NCBI GenBank assembly: GCA_002438505.1
Contig: DJPI01000005.1
Span: 34,536 to 65,360 of the forward strand
Direction: 5' to 3'
DNA from: Ruminococcaceae bacterium UBA6416
GTDB taxonomy: Bacteria > Bacillota > Clostridia > Oscillospirales > Acutalibacteraceae
Length of the DNA: 30,825 bases
Part shown: one piece after another, positions 14,994-21,067 of the stretch
How positions within the stretch are numbered: the stretch's first letter is position 1
Layout of the letters: every line of letters starts with the position of its first letter
Program-made: the position numbers and the translations under genes
Notes under the pieces: model-generated
What the model saw: only the letters and a program-made list of their open reading frames with translations
Database searches by the model: none
Told to the model about the DNA's origin: nothing

Positions 14994-16709
14994 TTATTTC
15001 AAATACTGCTTCATGTCATCGGAAAGTGAAGCAAAGATTTTTTCCGCTTCTTGCTTTGTCTTTCCCCTTGCGGTGAAGTAAACCTTGATTTTTGGCTCCG
15101 TTCCGCTCGGGCGGATAATTACACCGTTTGAGTTTTCAAGCGCAAACGAAAGAACATTTGACTTCGGCAAATCAATTTTTGCCACTGCGCCGGTTTTATG
15201 ATTGAGCGTTTCGCTCTTTTTGTAATCAGAGGATTCAAGAACCTCATAGCCTGCAATGAAAGACGGACTTTTCTTCCTGAGCAACTCCATAATCTGAGCC
15301 ATCTTTTCCATTCCGGTTTCACCTTTGAACTCAAAGCTTTCAACGCGGTTGAGATAATAGCCGTGCTCAGCATAAATCTCCTGCATTTTTTCATAAAGGC
15401 TTATGCCTTTTTCTTTATAATAAGCCGCCATCTCACAAATTAGAGTTGACGCAACAACGGCGTCCTTGTCTCTTGCGTGAATTCCGGAAAGGTAACCGTA
15501 GCTTTCCTCCATGCCGACAATGAAACGGTCGGCCTCGCCTTTGGCTTCAAGCTCAGTGATGTATTCGCCAATATATTTAAATCCGGTGAGAAGCTTTTTG
15601 ACTGAAGCTCCATACTTTTTGCAAACAACATCAACAAGGTCGGTTGTTACAAATGACTTGACAACAACGGCGTTTTTGGGCAGCGTTCCAAGTTCCTTTC
15701 TTCTTGAAAGGAGATACTCGGCAAGGAGCACTCCAACCTCATTGCCGGTCATAAGCTTATATTCGCCGTTATCAAGGACGGCTATTCCGACTCTGTCGCA
15801 ATCGGGGTCGGTTGCAAGGAGCAAATCCGCCTTTTTATTCTCCGTCATTTTGATTGCGCATTCAAAAACCTGCTTGATTTCCGGATTGGGATAAGGACAG
15901 GTTGGGAAATTTCCGTCCGGATATTCCTGTTCTTTAACAACGCTGACATTTTTAATGCCTATGCGTTTGAGCATTGCGCGAACGTGCTTGTTTCCGGTTC
16001 CGTTGAGCGGAGTGTAAATAACACGCAGGTCTGTTCTTGCGGTAATTTCCTTTGAAAGGCAGCATTTTTCAACGCAGTCATAAAACTTTTGAACAACCTC
16101 GTCGCCGATATATTTGATAAGACCGCTTTCAATGCCCTTTTCAAAGTCCATTGCTTTAACTCCGGAAAACATATCCGTTTTCAGAATAAAGTCATATGTT
16201 CTTGCCGCCGCTTCATCAGTCATCTGATATCCCTCGGGGTCATAGCACTTATAGCCGTTATATTCAGCCGGATTGTGGCTTGCAGTGATAATTATTCCGC
16301 CCTTGCAGTGAAGCTCTCTGACGGCAAATGAAAGCATCGGAGTGGGAACAAGTTCCGGATAGATATAAACTTTAATTCCGTTGGCGGCAAGCACACCGGC
16401 AGCGCTTTTTGCAAAATCCGTTGACTTGATTCTTGAATCATACGCAATGGCAACAGAGGGCGATTCATATTCGCTGAGAAGATAAGAAGCAAGACCCTGA
16501 GTCGCCTGATTAACGGTGTAAACATTCATTCTGTTTGTTCCGGCGCCGATAACACCGCGCAGTCCGGCTGTTCCGAACTCAAGGTTTCTGTAAAACCTAT
16601 CGTTAATTTCCTCCGTCTTTCCTTCTATTGATGAAAGTTCTTTTTTGAGATCGGGATCGGCAACGGCCTTTTCGCACCAAAGCGAATAAAGAGCATTTAT
16701 GTCATTCAT
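14994..16709 (-). CDS. Phosphoglucomutase / phosphomannomutase (alpha-D-phosphohexomutase)
   Basis: A 571-residue cytoplasmic enzyme of the PgcA type (B. subtilis PgcA is about 580). It interconverts hexose 1- and 6-phosphates, feeding UDP-glucose and wall or teichoic-acid precursors. Domain signatures in order: EFGTAGLRG (44-52), the phospho-serine loop ITASHNPAEYNGYK with S144, the metal loop DPDCDR, the sugar loop VGMEESYGYLSG, and the phosphate-binding loop IRPSGTEPK near the C-terminus. ATG 16709 follows GGAGG by 8 nt. It has its own promoter, and the tiny LPXTG gene follows after 23 nt. Glucose versus mannose preference cannot be read with certainty. Confidence 0.94.
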   Translation of the reverse strand: MNDINALYSLWCEKAVADPDLKKELSSIEGKTEEINDRFYRNLEFGTAGLRGVIGAGTNRMNVYTVNQATQGLASYLLSEYESPSVAIAYDSRIKSTDFAKSAAGVLAANGIKVYIYPELVPTPMLSFAVRELHCKGGIIITASHNPAEYNGYKCYDPEGYQMTDEAAARTYDFILKTDMFSGVKAMDFEKGIESGLIKYIGDEVVQKFYDCVEKCCLSKEITARTDLRVIYTPLNGTGNKHVRAMLKRIGIKNVSVVKEQEYPDGNFPTCPYPNPEIKQVFECAIKMTENKKADLLLATDPDCDRVGIAVLDNGEYKLMTGNEVGVLLAEYLLSRRKELGTLPKNAVVVKSFVTTDLVDVVCKKYGASVKKLLTGFKYIGEYITELEAKGEADRFIVGMEESYGYLSGIHARDKDAVVASTLICEMAAYYKEKGISLYEKMQEIYAEHGYYLNRVESFEFKGETGMEKMAQIMELLRKKSPSFIAGYEVLESSDYKKSETLNHKTGAVAKIDLPKSNVLSFALENSNGVIIRPSGTEPKIKVYFTARGKTKQEAEKIFASLSDDMKQYLK

Positions 16710-16744
16710 TGAAAATACCTCCGATGTTATTTAATTCATTGATT

Positions 16745-16774
16745 ATTTTAACACTTATTATAAAGATATGTCAA
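16745..16774 (-). promoter_or_regulatory. Promoter of the phospho-sugar mutase gene
   Basis: Minus-strand TTGACA (16774-16769), 18-nt spacer, TAAAAT (16750-16745), about 35 nt upstream of the ATG. Confidence 0.75.
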
Positions 16775-16798
16775 TAGCCGGAAAAGGCAACAATTTGT

Positions 16799-16840
16799 CA
16801 AAAAGAGAAAAGAGAAACTGCAAAAACGCAATTTCCCTTT
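16799..16840 (-). terminator. Terminator of the ylxM-ffh-rpsP-khpA operon
   Basis: Arms 16809-16821 and 16828-16840 form a 13-bp stem with two G-T wobbles and a 6-nt loop. TCTCTTTTT follows on the minus strand. It starts 4 nt after the khpA stop. Confidence 0.85.
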
Positions 16841-16844
16841 TTCA

Positions 16845-17078
16845 TCAGTCAATTTCAACCATGACTTTCTGGTCGTTTCTGTTGGCGGTTGCGCGCATAA
16901 CAGTTCGGATAGCCTTTGCGATTCTGCCCTGCTTTCCGATAACTCTGCCCATATCATCGGCAGCAACATGAAGGTGATAAACGATTACGCCTTCATCGTT
17001 GATATCGTCAACGTCAACAGTTACCTTTTCCGGCTCGTCAACAAGACCGGCCGCGATTGTAATGAGTAACTCTTTCAA
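16845..17078 (-). CDS. khpA: KH-domain RNA-binding protein KhpA (YlqC family)
   Basis: A 77-residue small RNA-binding protein with one KH domain. The GxxG loop is GKQG in GRVIGKQGRIAKAIR. KhpA with KhpB controls cell division and wall growth in streptococci by binding RNA; a similar role here is inference. The start is TTG at 17078: GGAGG ends 8 nt before it, and MKELL is the usual family N-terminus. Any longer frame would include the SD itself. It is last in the ylxM operon, 17 nt after rpsP, and is followed by the terminator. Confidence 0.93.
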   Translation of the reverse strand: MKELLITIAAGLVDEPEKVTVDVDDINDEGVIVYHLHVAADDMGRVIGKQGRIAKAIRTVMRATANRNDQKVMVEID

Positions 17079-17095
17079 GGCGAGTACCTCCAAAC

Positions 17096-17341
17096 TTATT
17101 TAATGATGTCGCACTTTTTAAGAAGAGCCTTAACGGTATCAGTGGGCTGAGCGCCGTTAGCAATCCACTTCTGCGCCTTTTCGGCATCGATTTTGATTTC
17201 ACCCGGCTCCTTCATGGGGTTGTAATAACCGATTTCCTCAATGAAACGTCCATCGCGGGGATATCTTGAATCCGCAACAACAACACGATAGAACGGTGCC
17301 TTCTTTGCACCCATACGGCGAAGTCTGATTTTAACTGCCAT
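17096..17341 (-). CDS. rpsP: 30S ribosomal protein S16
   Basis: An 81-residue protein with the invariant S16 start MAVKIRLRRMGAKKAPFYRV and the block DSRYPRDGRFIEEIGYYNP. It binds 16S rRNA in the 30S body and is needed for assembly. ATG 17341 has GGAGGTAAC 8 nt upstream; an upstream in-frame extension is unconvincing and would overlap ffh. It lies 97 nt downstream of the ffh stop and 17 nt upstream of khpA, in the usual clostridial order. The C-terminus is slightly extended (KKCDIIK). Confidence 0.97.
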   Translation of the reverse strand: MAVKIRLRRMGAKKAPFYRVVVADSRYPRDGRFIEEIGYYNPMKEPGEIKIDAEKAQKWIANGAQPTDTVKALLKKCDIIK

Positions 17342-17438
17342 TTTTGTTACCTCCAAAAAATATATGAAATAAAAATTTATTGAACACGCATTAGATTTTG
17401 TTTTTTTAAGGCGTGTTGTTAACTGATAAAAACCGATT

Positions 17439-18815
17439 TCACATCGGGAATCCGGAAGGACCTCCGGAGCCGCCAAGGCCGTTCATTCCGGGCATATTCA
17501 TCATTCGGCGGCGCATCTTTTTGGTTGTTTTGCCATTGAACTGTTTGAACATTTTTTGCATCTGGCGATACTGGGAAAGCAGACGGTTAACGTCCTCAAC
17601 CTGCATTCCGCAGCCGGCCGCTATCCTGCGCTTCCTTGAAGGGTTGATGATGTCCGGCTTTTTTCTTTCGCCCGGCGTCATTGAAAGAATGATTGCCTGC
17701 ATCCGGTCAAACTGACGCTCATCAACCTCAACGTCATCAATTTTTCTTCCGATACCGGGAATCATTTTAAGCAGGTCTTTAATGGAGCCCATTTTACGCA
17801 TCTGCTGAAGCTGATCAAGAAGATCGTTCAAATCAAATTTATTTTTGCGCAGCTTTTGTTCAAGCTCTCTTGCCTTCTTTTCGTCAAGCTCCTGCTCAGC
17901 CTTTTCAATGAGTGAGAGCATATCACCCATTCCAAGAATTCTTGAGGCCATTCTGTCCGGATGAAAAACATCAAGATCACCGAGCTTTTCACCGGTACCG
18001 ACAAATTTAATGGGTTTTCCCGTTACGGCTCTTGCGGAAAGTGCGGCGCCGCCTCTTGTGTCACCGTCAAGCTTTGTGAGGATAAGACCGTCAATGCCGA
18101 GGGCTTCATTGAAGGACGTTGCAACATTCACGGCGTCCTGACCGGTCATGGAGTCAACAACAAGCAAAATTTCGTGAGGCTTAACCTCGCTTTTGATATT
18201 TTTCAGCTCATTCATGAGCTCCTCATCAACGTGAAGTCGACCTGCGGTGTCAAGAAAAACATAGTCATAGCCATGATCTTTTGCAAGCGCAACAGCGTTT
18301 TTGGCAATTTCAACGGGGTTGCCCTGTCCCATTTCAAAAACGGGAACTCCAGCCTTTTCTCCGACAACCTGGAGCTGTTTGATTGCAGCCGGACGATAAA
18401 CATCACAAGCAACAAGCAACGGTCTGTGACCCTGATTTTTGAGCATAAGCGCAAGCTTTGCGCTATGTGTGGTTTTACCGGAGCCCTGAAGGCCGCACAT
18501 CATTACGATTGTTGGCGGATGATTCGCGGTGTTGAGACGCGCCTTCGTTCCGCCCATAAGGTTCGTCAATTCTTCATTGACGATTTTAATGACCATCTGT
18601 GACGGAGTGAGGCTTTCCATAACCTTTGCGCCGATTGCGCGCTCGGTAACGGTTTTTGTAAAATCTCTTGCAACTTTATAGTTAACGTCCGCTTCAAGCA
18701 AAGCAAGGCGAACTTCCCTCATGGCGTCCTTGACATCGCTTTCTGTGAGCGAGCCTTTGCTTTTGAGTCGTTTGAACGCAGCTTCAAGACGTTCGGAAAG
18801 GCCTTCAAATGCCAT
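17439..18815 (-). CDS. ffh: Signal recognition particle GTPase Ffh
   Basis: A 458-residue protein that binds signal sequences with SRP RNA and delivers ribosomes to FtsY. Domains: N helical bundle (1-85), G domain (about 95-295) with G1 GLQGSGKTT (108-116), the insertion box, DTAGRLHVDEE, TKLDGDTRGGAA, and a Met-rich M domain (about 300-458) ending in MRRRMMNMPGMNGLGGSGG. ATG 18815 has AAAGGA 8 nt upstream. It starts 19 nt after ylxM. The gap to rpsP has no terminator. Confidence 0.97.
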   Translation of the reverse strand: MAFEGLSERLEAAFKRLKSKGSLTESDVKDAMREVRLALLEADVNYKVARDFTKTVTERAIGAKVMESLTPSQMVIKIVNEELTNLMGGTKARLNTANHPPTIVMMCGLQGSGKTTHSAKLALMLKNQGHRPLLVACDVYRPAAIKQLQVVGEKAGVPVFEMGQGNPVEIAKNAVALAKDHGYDYVFLDTAGRLHVDEELMNELKNIKSEVKPHEILLVVDSMTGQDAVNVATSFNEALGIDGLILTKLDGDTRGGAALSARAVTGKPIKFVGTGEKLGDLDVFHPDRMASRILGMGDMLSLIEKAEQELDEKKARELEQKLRKNKFDLNDLLDQLQQMRKMGSIKDLLKMIPGIGRKIDDVEVDERQFDRMQAIILSMTPGERKKPDIINPSRKRRIAAGCGMQVEDVNRLLSQYRQMQKMFKQFNGKTTKKMRRRMMNMPGMNGLGGSGGPSGFPM

Positions 18816-18834
18816 TGTATCAGTCCTTTTAAGA

Positions 18835-19197
18835 TTATTCTGAAATCATTTTGACAACAACGCCGATTCGCGTTGTTGCGTCATTAATTTCACGGGAAAG
18901 AATTGTTTTCATATTGACTTCATTGATTATTTCAGTCATGCGTGAAATTTCATCAAGTCCGTTTTTAAGTTCTTCAAAGCGTTTTTTAAGCCCGAGCTTT
19001 TCCTCAAAAAGGAAGAGCTGGCTTTCCGCCCTTTTAATTGAATCTCTGACGCCTTGGCGCGTGATGCCCTCATTTTGAGCAATTTCTGAAAGCGAGAGGT
19101 CATCTTCATAATAGTAAACAATAAAATCGCGCTGCTTTTCGGTGAGCATTTCGCCGTAAATATCAAAAAGCAATGTTACATCAAGATTTTTCGCCAT
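18835..19197 (-). CDS. ylxM: YlxM (UPF0122) helix-turn-helix protein
   Basis: A 120-residue protein with a sigma-70 region-4-like HTH (about residues 15-70: LTEKQRDFIVYYYEDDLSLS, then AQNEGITRQGVRDSIKRAE). It is the usual partner gene in front of ffh, and its Streptococcus/Bacillus relatives have been tied to SRP function. The C-terminal 50 residues are a likely coiled coil. ATG 19197 has GGGAGGG 7 nt upstream. It is the first gene of the operon, behind a perfect consensus promoter. Confidence 0.94.
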   Translation of the reverse strand: MAKNLDVTLLFDIYGEMLTEKQRDFIVYYYEDDLSLSEIAQNEGITRQGVRDSIKRAESQLFLFEEKLGLKKRFEELKNGLDEISRMTEIINEVNMKTILSREINDATTRIGVVVKMISE

Positions 19198-19253
19198 TAA
19201 AATCCCTCCCGCTACGTCAGAAGTGTAAAGACATTCTCCTTTACAGCTTTGCT

Positions 19254-19282
19254 ATTATACTAAACTTCCCACTGTTTGTCAA
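19254..19282 (-). promoter_or_regulatory. SigA promoter of the ylxM-ffh operon
   Basis: Minus-strand TTGACA (19282-19277), exactly 17 nt, TATAAT (19259-19254): a perfect consensus promoter, as expected for an essential housekeeping operon. A small GTAAAG/CTTTAC hairpin (19225-19244) lies in the leader. Confidence 0.9.
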
Positions 19283-19333
19283 GCACTATTTTCACATTTT
19301 CCGCCAAAAGAAAGCATTTTTTTCTTCATGCTG

Positions 19334-19362
19334 TTGACACTGCGCACTTTGCGTGCTATCTT
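19334..19362 (+). promoter_or_regulatory. Promoter of the riboswitch-folT transcript
   Basis: TTGACA (19334-19339), 17-nt spacer, TATCTT (19357-19362). The start would be near 19369, giving a leader of about 255 nt. It is divergent from the ylxM promoter; the -35 boxes are 51 nt apart. Confidence 0.75.
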
Positions 19363-19376
19363 GATATCTGCCGATT

Positions 19377-19419
19377 GATTGAAGGCATAATGTACAGTTG
19401 ATGCTTGCGCCTTTCAATC
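19377..19419 (+). other. Leader hairpin upstream of the THF riboswitch
   Basis: GATTGAAGGC (19377-19386) pairs with GCCTTTCAATC (19409-19419) with one bulge, just after the predicted start site. Its role is unknown; it may protect the 5' end or set up riboswitch folding. Confidence 0.5.
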
Positions 19420-19436
19420 TGCGGCTGCTTATTATT

Positions 19437-19536
19437 AACAGAGTAGGCCGTTTTGCGTTTCAGTGTTCTGAGAACGGGGAGTTGTCTCGGAAACGAAATG
19501 GTTCATCCTGCGGTAAAACGGCCGCATCCCGCTGTT
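19437..19536 (+). promoter_or_regulatory. Tetrahydrofolate (THF) riboswitch, folT leader
   Basis: The leader matches the THF aptamer (folT motif) in order: closing stem AACAG/CTGTT (19437-19441 with 19532-19536), AGAGTAG, stem GCCGTTTT/AAAACGGC, GCGTTTCAGTG, GGGGAGTTGT, ACGAA, and the 3' core GCATCCCGCT. This follows the conserved AGAGUAG, GCGUUAAGUG, GGGAUGU and GCAUCCGCUC blocks of known aptamers. It lies directly upstream of folT, the usual position. Binding of reduced folate should lower importer expression. Confidence 0.85.
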
Positions 19537-19549
19537 GAAATATCGGAAT

Positions 19550-19617
19550 GAGCCGTCACATATAATTCAAAACGGCTCCAGCTTCCTTTATTCTCCAAAC
19601 AGCGAGAGAAAAGGAGG
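19550..19617 (+). promoter_or_regulatory. folT expression platform with possible SD-sequestering hairpin
   Basis: After the aptamer there is a GAGCCGT/ACGGCTC hairpin (19550-19578) without a T run, then CCTTT...CTC (19585-19595) that can pair with GAG...AAAGG (19604-19614) and hide part of the SD AAGGAGG (19611-19617). This points to translational control rather than termination. The pairing is inferred by eye. Confidence 0.5.
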
Positions 19618-19624
19618 TTTTTTC

Positions 19625-20146
19625 TTGAAAAAAAGAAACAGCAACACCCTTGAAGCTCTCGTCTGCCTTGCCGTTCTCACCGCGCTGCAGGTTGTTCTTT
19701 CAAGGTTCCTTTCCGTCCAGCTTTGGAATTTAAAATTCGGGTTCTCTTTTGCTCCCGTAATGCTTGCCGCCCATCTTTACGGTCCCTTGGGCGCCGCAGC
19801 GGTTTACGGTGCCGGTGACCTTGTCGGGGCACTGCTTTTTCCGAGCGGAACATATTTTCCCGGCTTTACACTCACAGCGGTGATTTCCGGCGTTATCTGG
19901 GGACTTTTGCTCAAGGGAAAGATTAAGCCGATAAAATCCGTTTGCGCTGTTTTGACGGTTCAATGCGGCTGTTCTTTCCTTCTCAATTCATACTGGATAT
20001 CCTACATATCCGGCACACCATATCTTTCTCAGCTTGCGGTTCGTTGGCCGCAGAGTCTGGGATATGCCGCCGTTCATTTGATTTTTATTTTTCTCCTTCT
20101 TGAAAGGCTCGGAAAGCTCATTAAAAAAATCATGAAACAAAATTGA
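19625..20146 (+). CDS. folT: ECF transporter S component, folate-specific FolT
   Basis: A 173-residue integral membrane protein, about six TM helices. It binds folate and works with the shared ECF T and A subunits encoded elsewhere. Family signatures are FGFSFAPVMLAAHLYGPLG and YGAGDLVGALLFPSG followed by YFPGFTLTAVISGVIWG. The start is TTG at 19625, with AAGGAGG 7 nt upstream and a positive KKRNSN N-terminus; an in-frame ATG at 19535 lies inside the riboswitch and is not plausible. The preceding THF riboswitch confirms the substrate. The folate imported supports metF/metH and purine synthesis encoded nearby. The stop codon overlaps the -35 of the rnpB promoter. Confidence 0.95.
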   Translation: MKKRNSNTLEALVCLAVLTALQVVLSRFLSVQLWNLKFGFSFAPVMLAAHLYGPLGAAAVYGAGDLVGALLFPSGTYFPGFTLTAVISGVIWGLLLKGKIKPIKSVCAVLTVQCGCSFLLNSYWISYISGTPYLSQLAVRWPQSLGYAAVHLIFIFLLLERLGKLIKKIMKQN

Positions 20147-20171
20147 CTTTAGACAGTATTTGGTGTAAAAT
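20143..20171 (+). promoter_or_regulatory. rnpB promoter overlapping the folT stop codon
   Basis: TTGACT (20143-20148), 17-nt spacer, TAAAAT (20166-20171). The -35 contains the folT TGA. A start at about 20178-20179 coincides with the first base of the RNase P P1 helix. Confidence 0.85.
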
Positions 20172-20178
20172 ACCGTCT

Positions 20179-20522
20179 GTGAGTAAATTGGGCAGTCGCG
20201 GAGCGTGCTACACGGCTCTGAGGAAAGTCCGAGCTTCAAACAGCAGGATAACGGCTAACGGCCGCCGAGGGTGACCTTAGGGAAAGTGCAACAGAAATAA
20301 ACCGCCGCTTTTGCGGTAAGGATGGAAAGGCGAGGTAAGAGCTCACCGGCGTGCAGGAGACTGCACGGCCATGTAAACCCTATCCGAAGCAACACCGACC
20401 GAATGCTTTTTTTGCGCGTCAGCTGGACGTATATTCAACAGGTGGCTAGAGCGTGCAGGCAACTGTACGTCGAGAAAGATGACTGCCTTAAAAGACAGAA
20501 CTCGGCTTACAGATTTACTCAC
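20179..20522 (+). ncRNA. rnpB: RNase P RNA
   Basis: About 344 nt, the catalytic RNA that trims tRNA 5' leaders. The ends form a 10-bp P1 (GTGAGTAAAT with ATTTACTCAC). Conserved core elements appear in order: GAGGAAAGTCCGAGC (about 20219-20233), AGGGAAAGTGCAACAGAAA, GGATGGAAAGGCGAGGTAAG, GTAAACCCTATCC and ACAGAACTCGGCTTACAG. The layout looks more like the ancestral type A than Bacillus type B, but I did not fold it fully. A T run follows P1 directly. Apparent reading frames across it are spurious. Confidence 0.96.
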
Positions 20523-20538
20523 TTTTTTCATAAGTTTC

Positions 20539-20562
20539 GCCTGCTGCTTTTTTGCGGCAGGC
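20539..20562 (+). terminator. Hairpin after rnpB
   Basis: GCCTGCTGC (20539-20547) pairs with GCGGCAGGC (20554-20562) across a 6-T loop. No clean T run follows, so P1 plus the T run at about 20523-20528 may be the real end. It may instead protect a processed 3' end. Confidence 0.5.
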
Positions 20563-20576
20563 AAATCCTTATATCA

Positions 20577-20616
20577 AAAAATCACCTTTTTCATATGATG
20601 AAATGAGGTGATTTTT
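20577..20616 (+). promoter_or_regulatory. Near-perfect hairpin holding the SD of the next gene
   Basis: AAAAATCACCT (20577-20587) pairs with AGGTGATTTTT (20606-20616), and an inner TTTCAT/ATGAAA helix leaves a 3-nt loop. The 3' arm carries the SD (GAGGTGAT) and ends in five T right before the GTG start at 20617. It can act as a terminator of rnpB read-through or as an SD lock. Confidence 0.7.
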
Positions 20617-20970
20617 GTGTTTGAAAGCATTATTTATGCGTTTGCCCTTGTTTTTATTCTTTGCGGAATGTTCTTCCTCTGTCTCCTTCTTTTTGACAGA
20701 GTCATAACACCAAAGGAAAGCCGGGCATATTATTCCGTTGTCCCCGGCTTTCACGGAGACGAAGAGCTTCCGTCAACGGTCTATTCGGCTTTTATCCGTT
20801 CCAATCTTCTGACGCTTGAAAAAAGAAACGAGGTCATTGTTCTTGACATGGGGCTGAGCAGTGAGGAAAAAACGGCCTGTGCCGGTATGCTTCAGGGACT
20901 TGCGGCGGTCATTTTCTGCACGGAAAAGGAAATCGGCGAATTATTTGTTGAAAGACACGAAAAAAAGTAG
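20617..20970 (+). CDS. Small single-pass membrane protein of unknown function
   Basis: A 117-residue protein I do not recognise. Residues 5-27 are a transmembrane helix (IIYAFALVFILCGMFFLCLLLF), followed by a cytoplasmic or external domain of about 90 residues with predicted alternating strands and helices (NEVIVLDMGLSSEEKTACAG, VIFCTEKEIGELF). The best start is GTG at 20617, 8 nt after GAGG; a GTG three codons earlier overlaps the SD. The SD sits inside a long hairpin, so translation may be controlled. It lies between rnpB and recD2; the recD2 promoter lies within its last codons. A stable local context with recD2 and comF could be checked across Clostridia. Confidence 0.7.
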   Translation: MFESIIYAFALVFILCGMFFLCLLLFDRVITPKESRAYYSVVPGFHGDEELPSTVYSAFIRSNLLTLEKRNEVIVLDMGLSSEEKTACAGMLQGLAAVIFCTEKEIGELFVERHEKK

Positions 20971-20976
20971 TATAAT
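20948..20976 (+). promoter_or_regulatory. Promoter for recD2-comF-mreB-like operon
   Basis: TTGAAA (20948-20953), 17-nt spacer, TATAAT (20971-20976), inside the 3' end of the upstream gene. A second TATAAT at 21037-21042 lacks a good -35. A GCTGATTG/CAATCAGC hairpin (20989-21013) lies in the leader. Confidence 0.7.
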
Positions 20977-21067
20977 GTTTTAATGACCGCTGATTGGACT
21001 TTAAGCAATCAGCAGCCACCGCAAAATTAAGCTATGTATAATATTAAGAAGAAGGAGGGCTTTGGCC

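Noticed and set aside
19225..19244. Possible five-codon leader peptide before ylxM
   Set aside because: The SD-like sequence is only 1 nt from the ATG and sits in a hairpin; not credible.
19499..19624. Upstream in-frame ATG for folT at 19535
   Set aside because: It lies in the riboswitch closing helix, adds a non-family N-terminus and lacks an SD; TTG 19625 has AAGGAGG.
20322..20606. Open frames on both strands across 20.3-20.6 kb
   Set aside because: They overlap the RNase P RNA core and have no SD or protein-like sequence.
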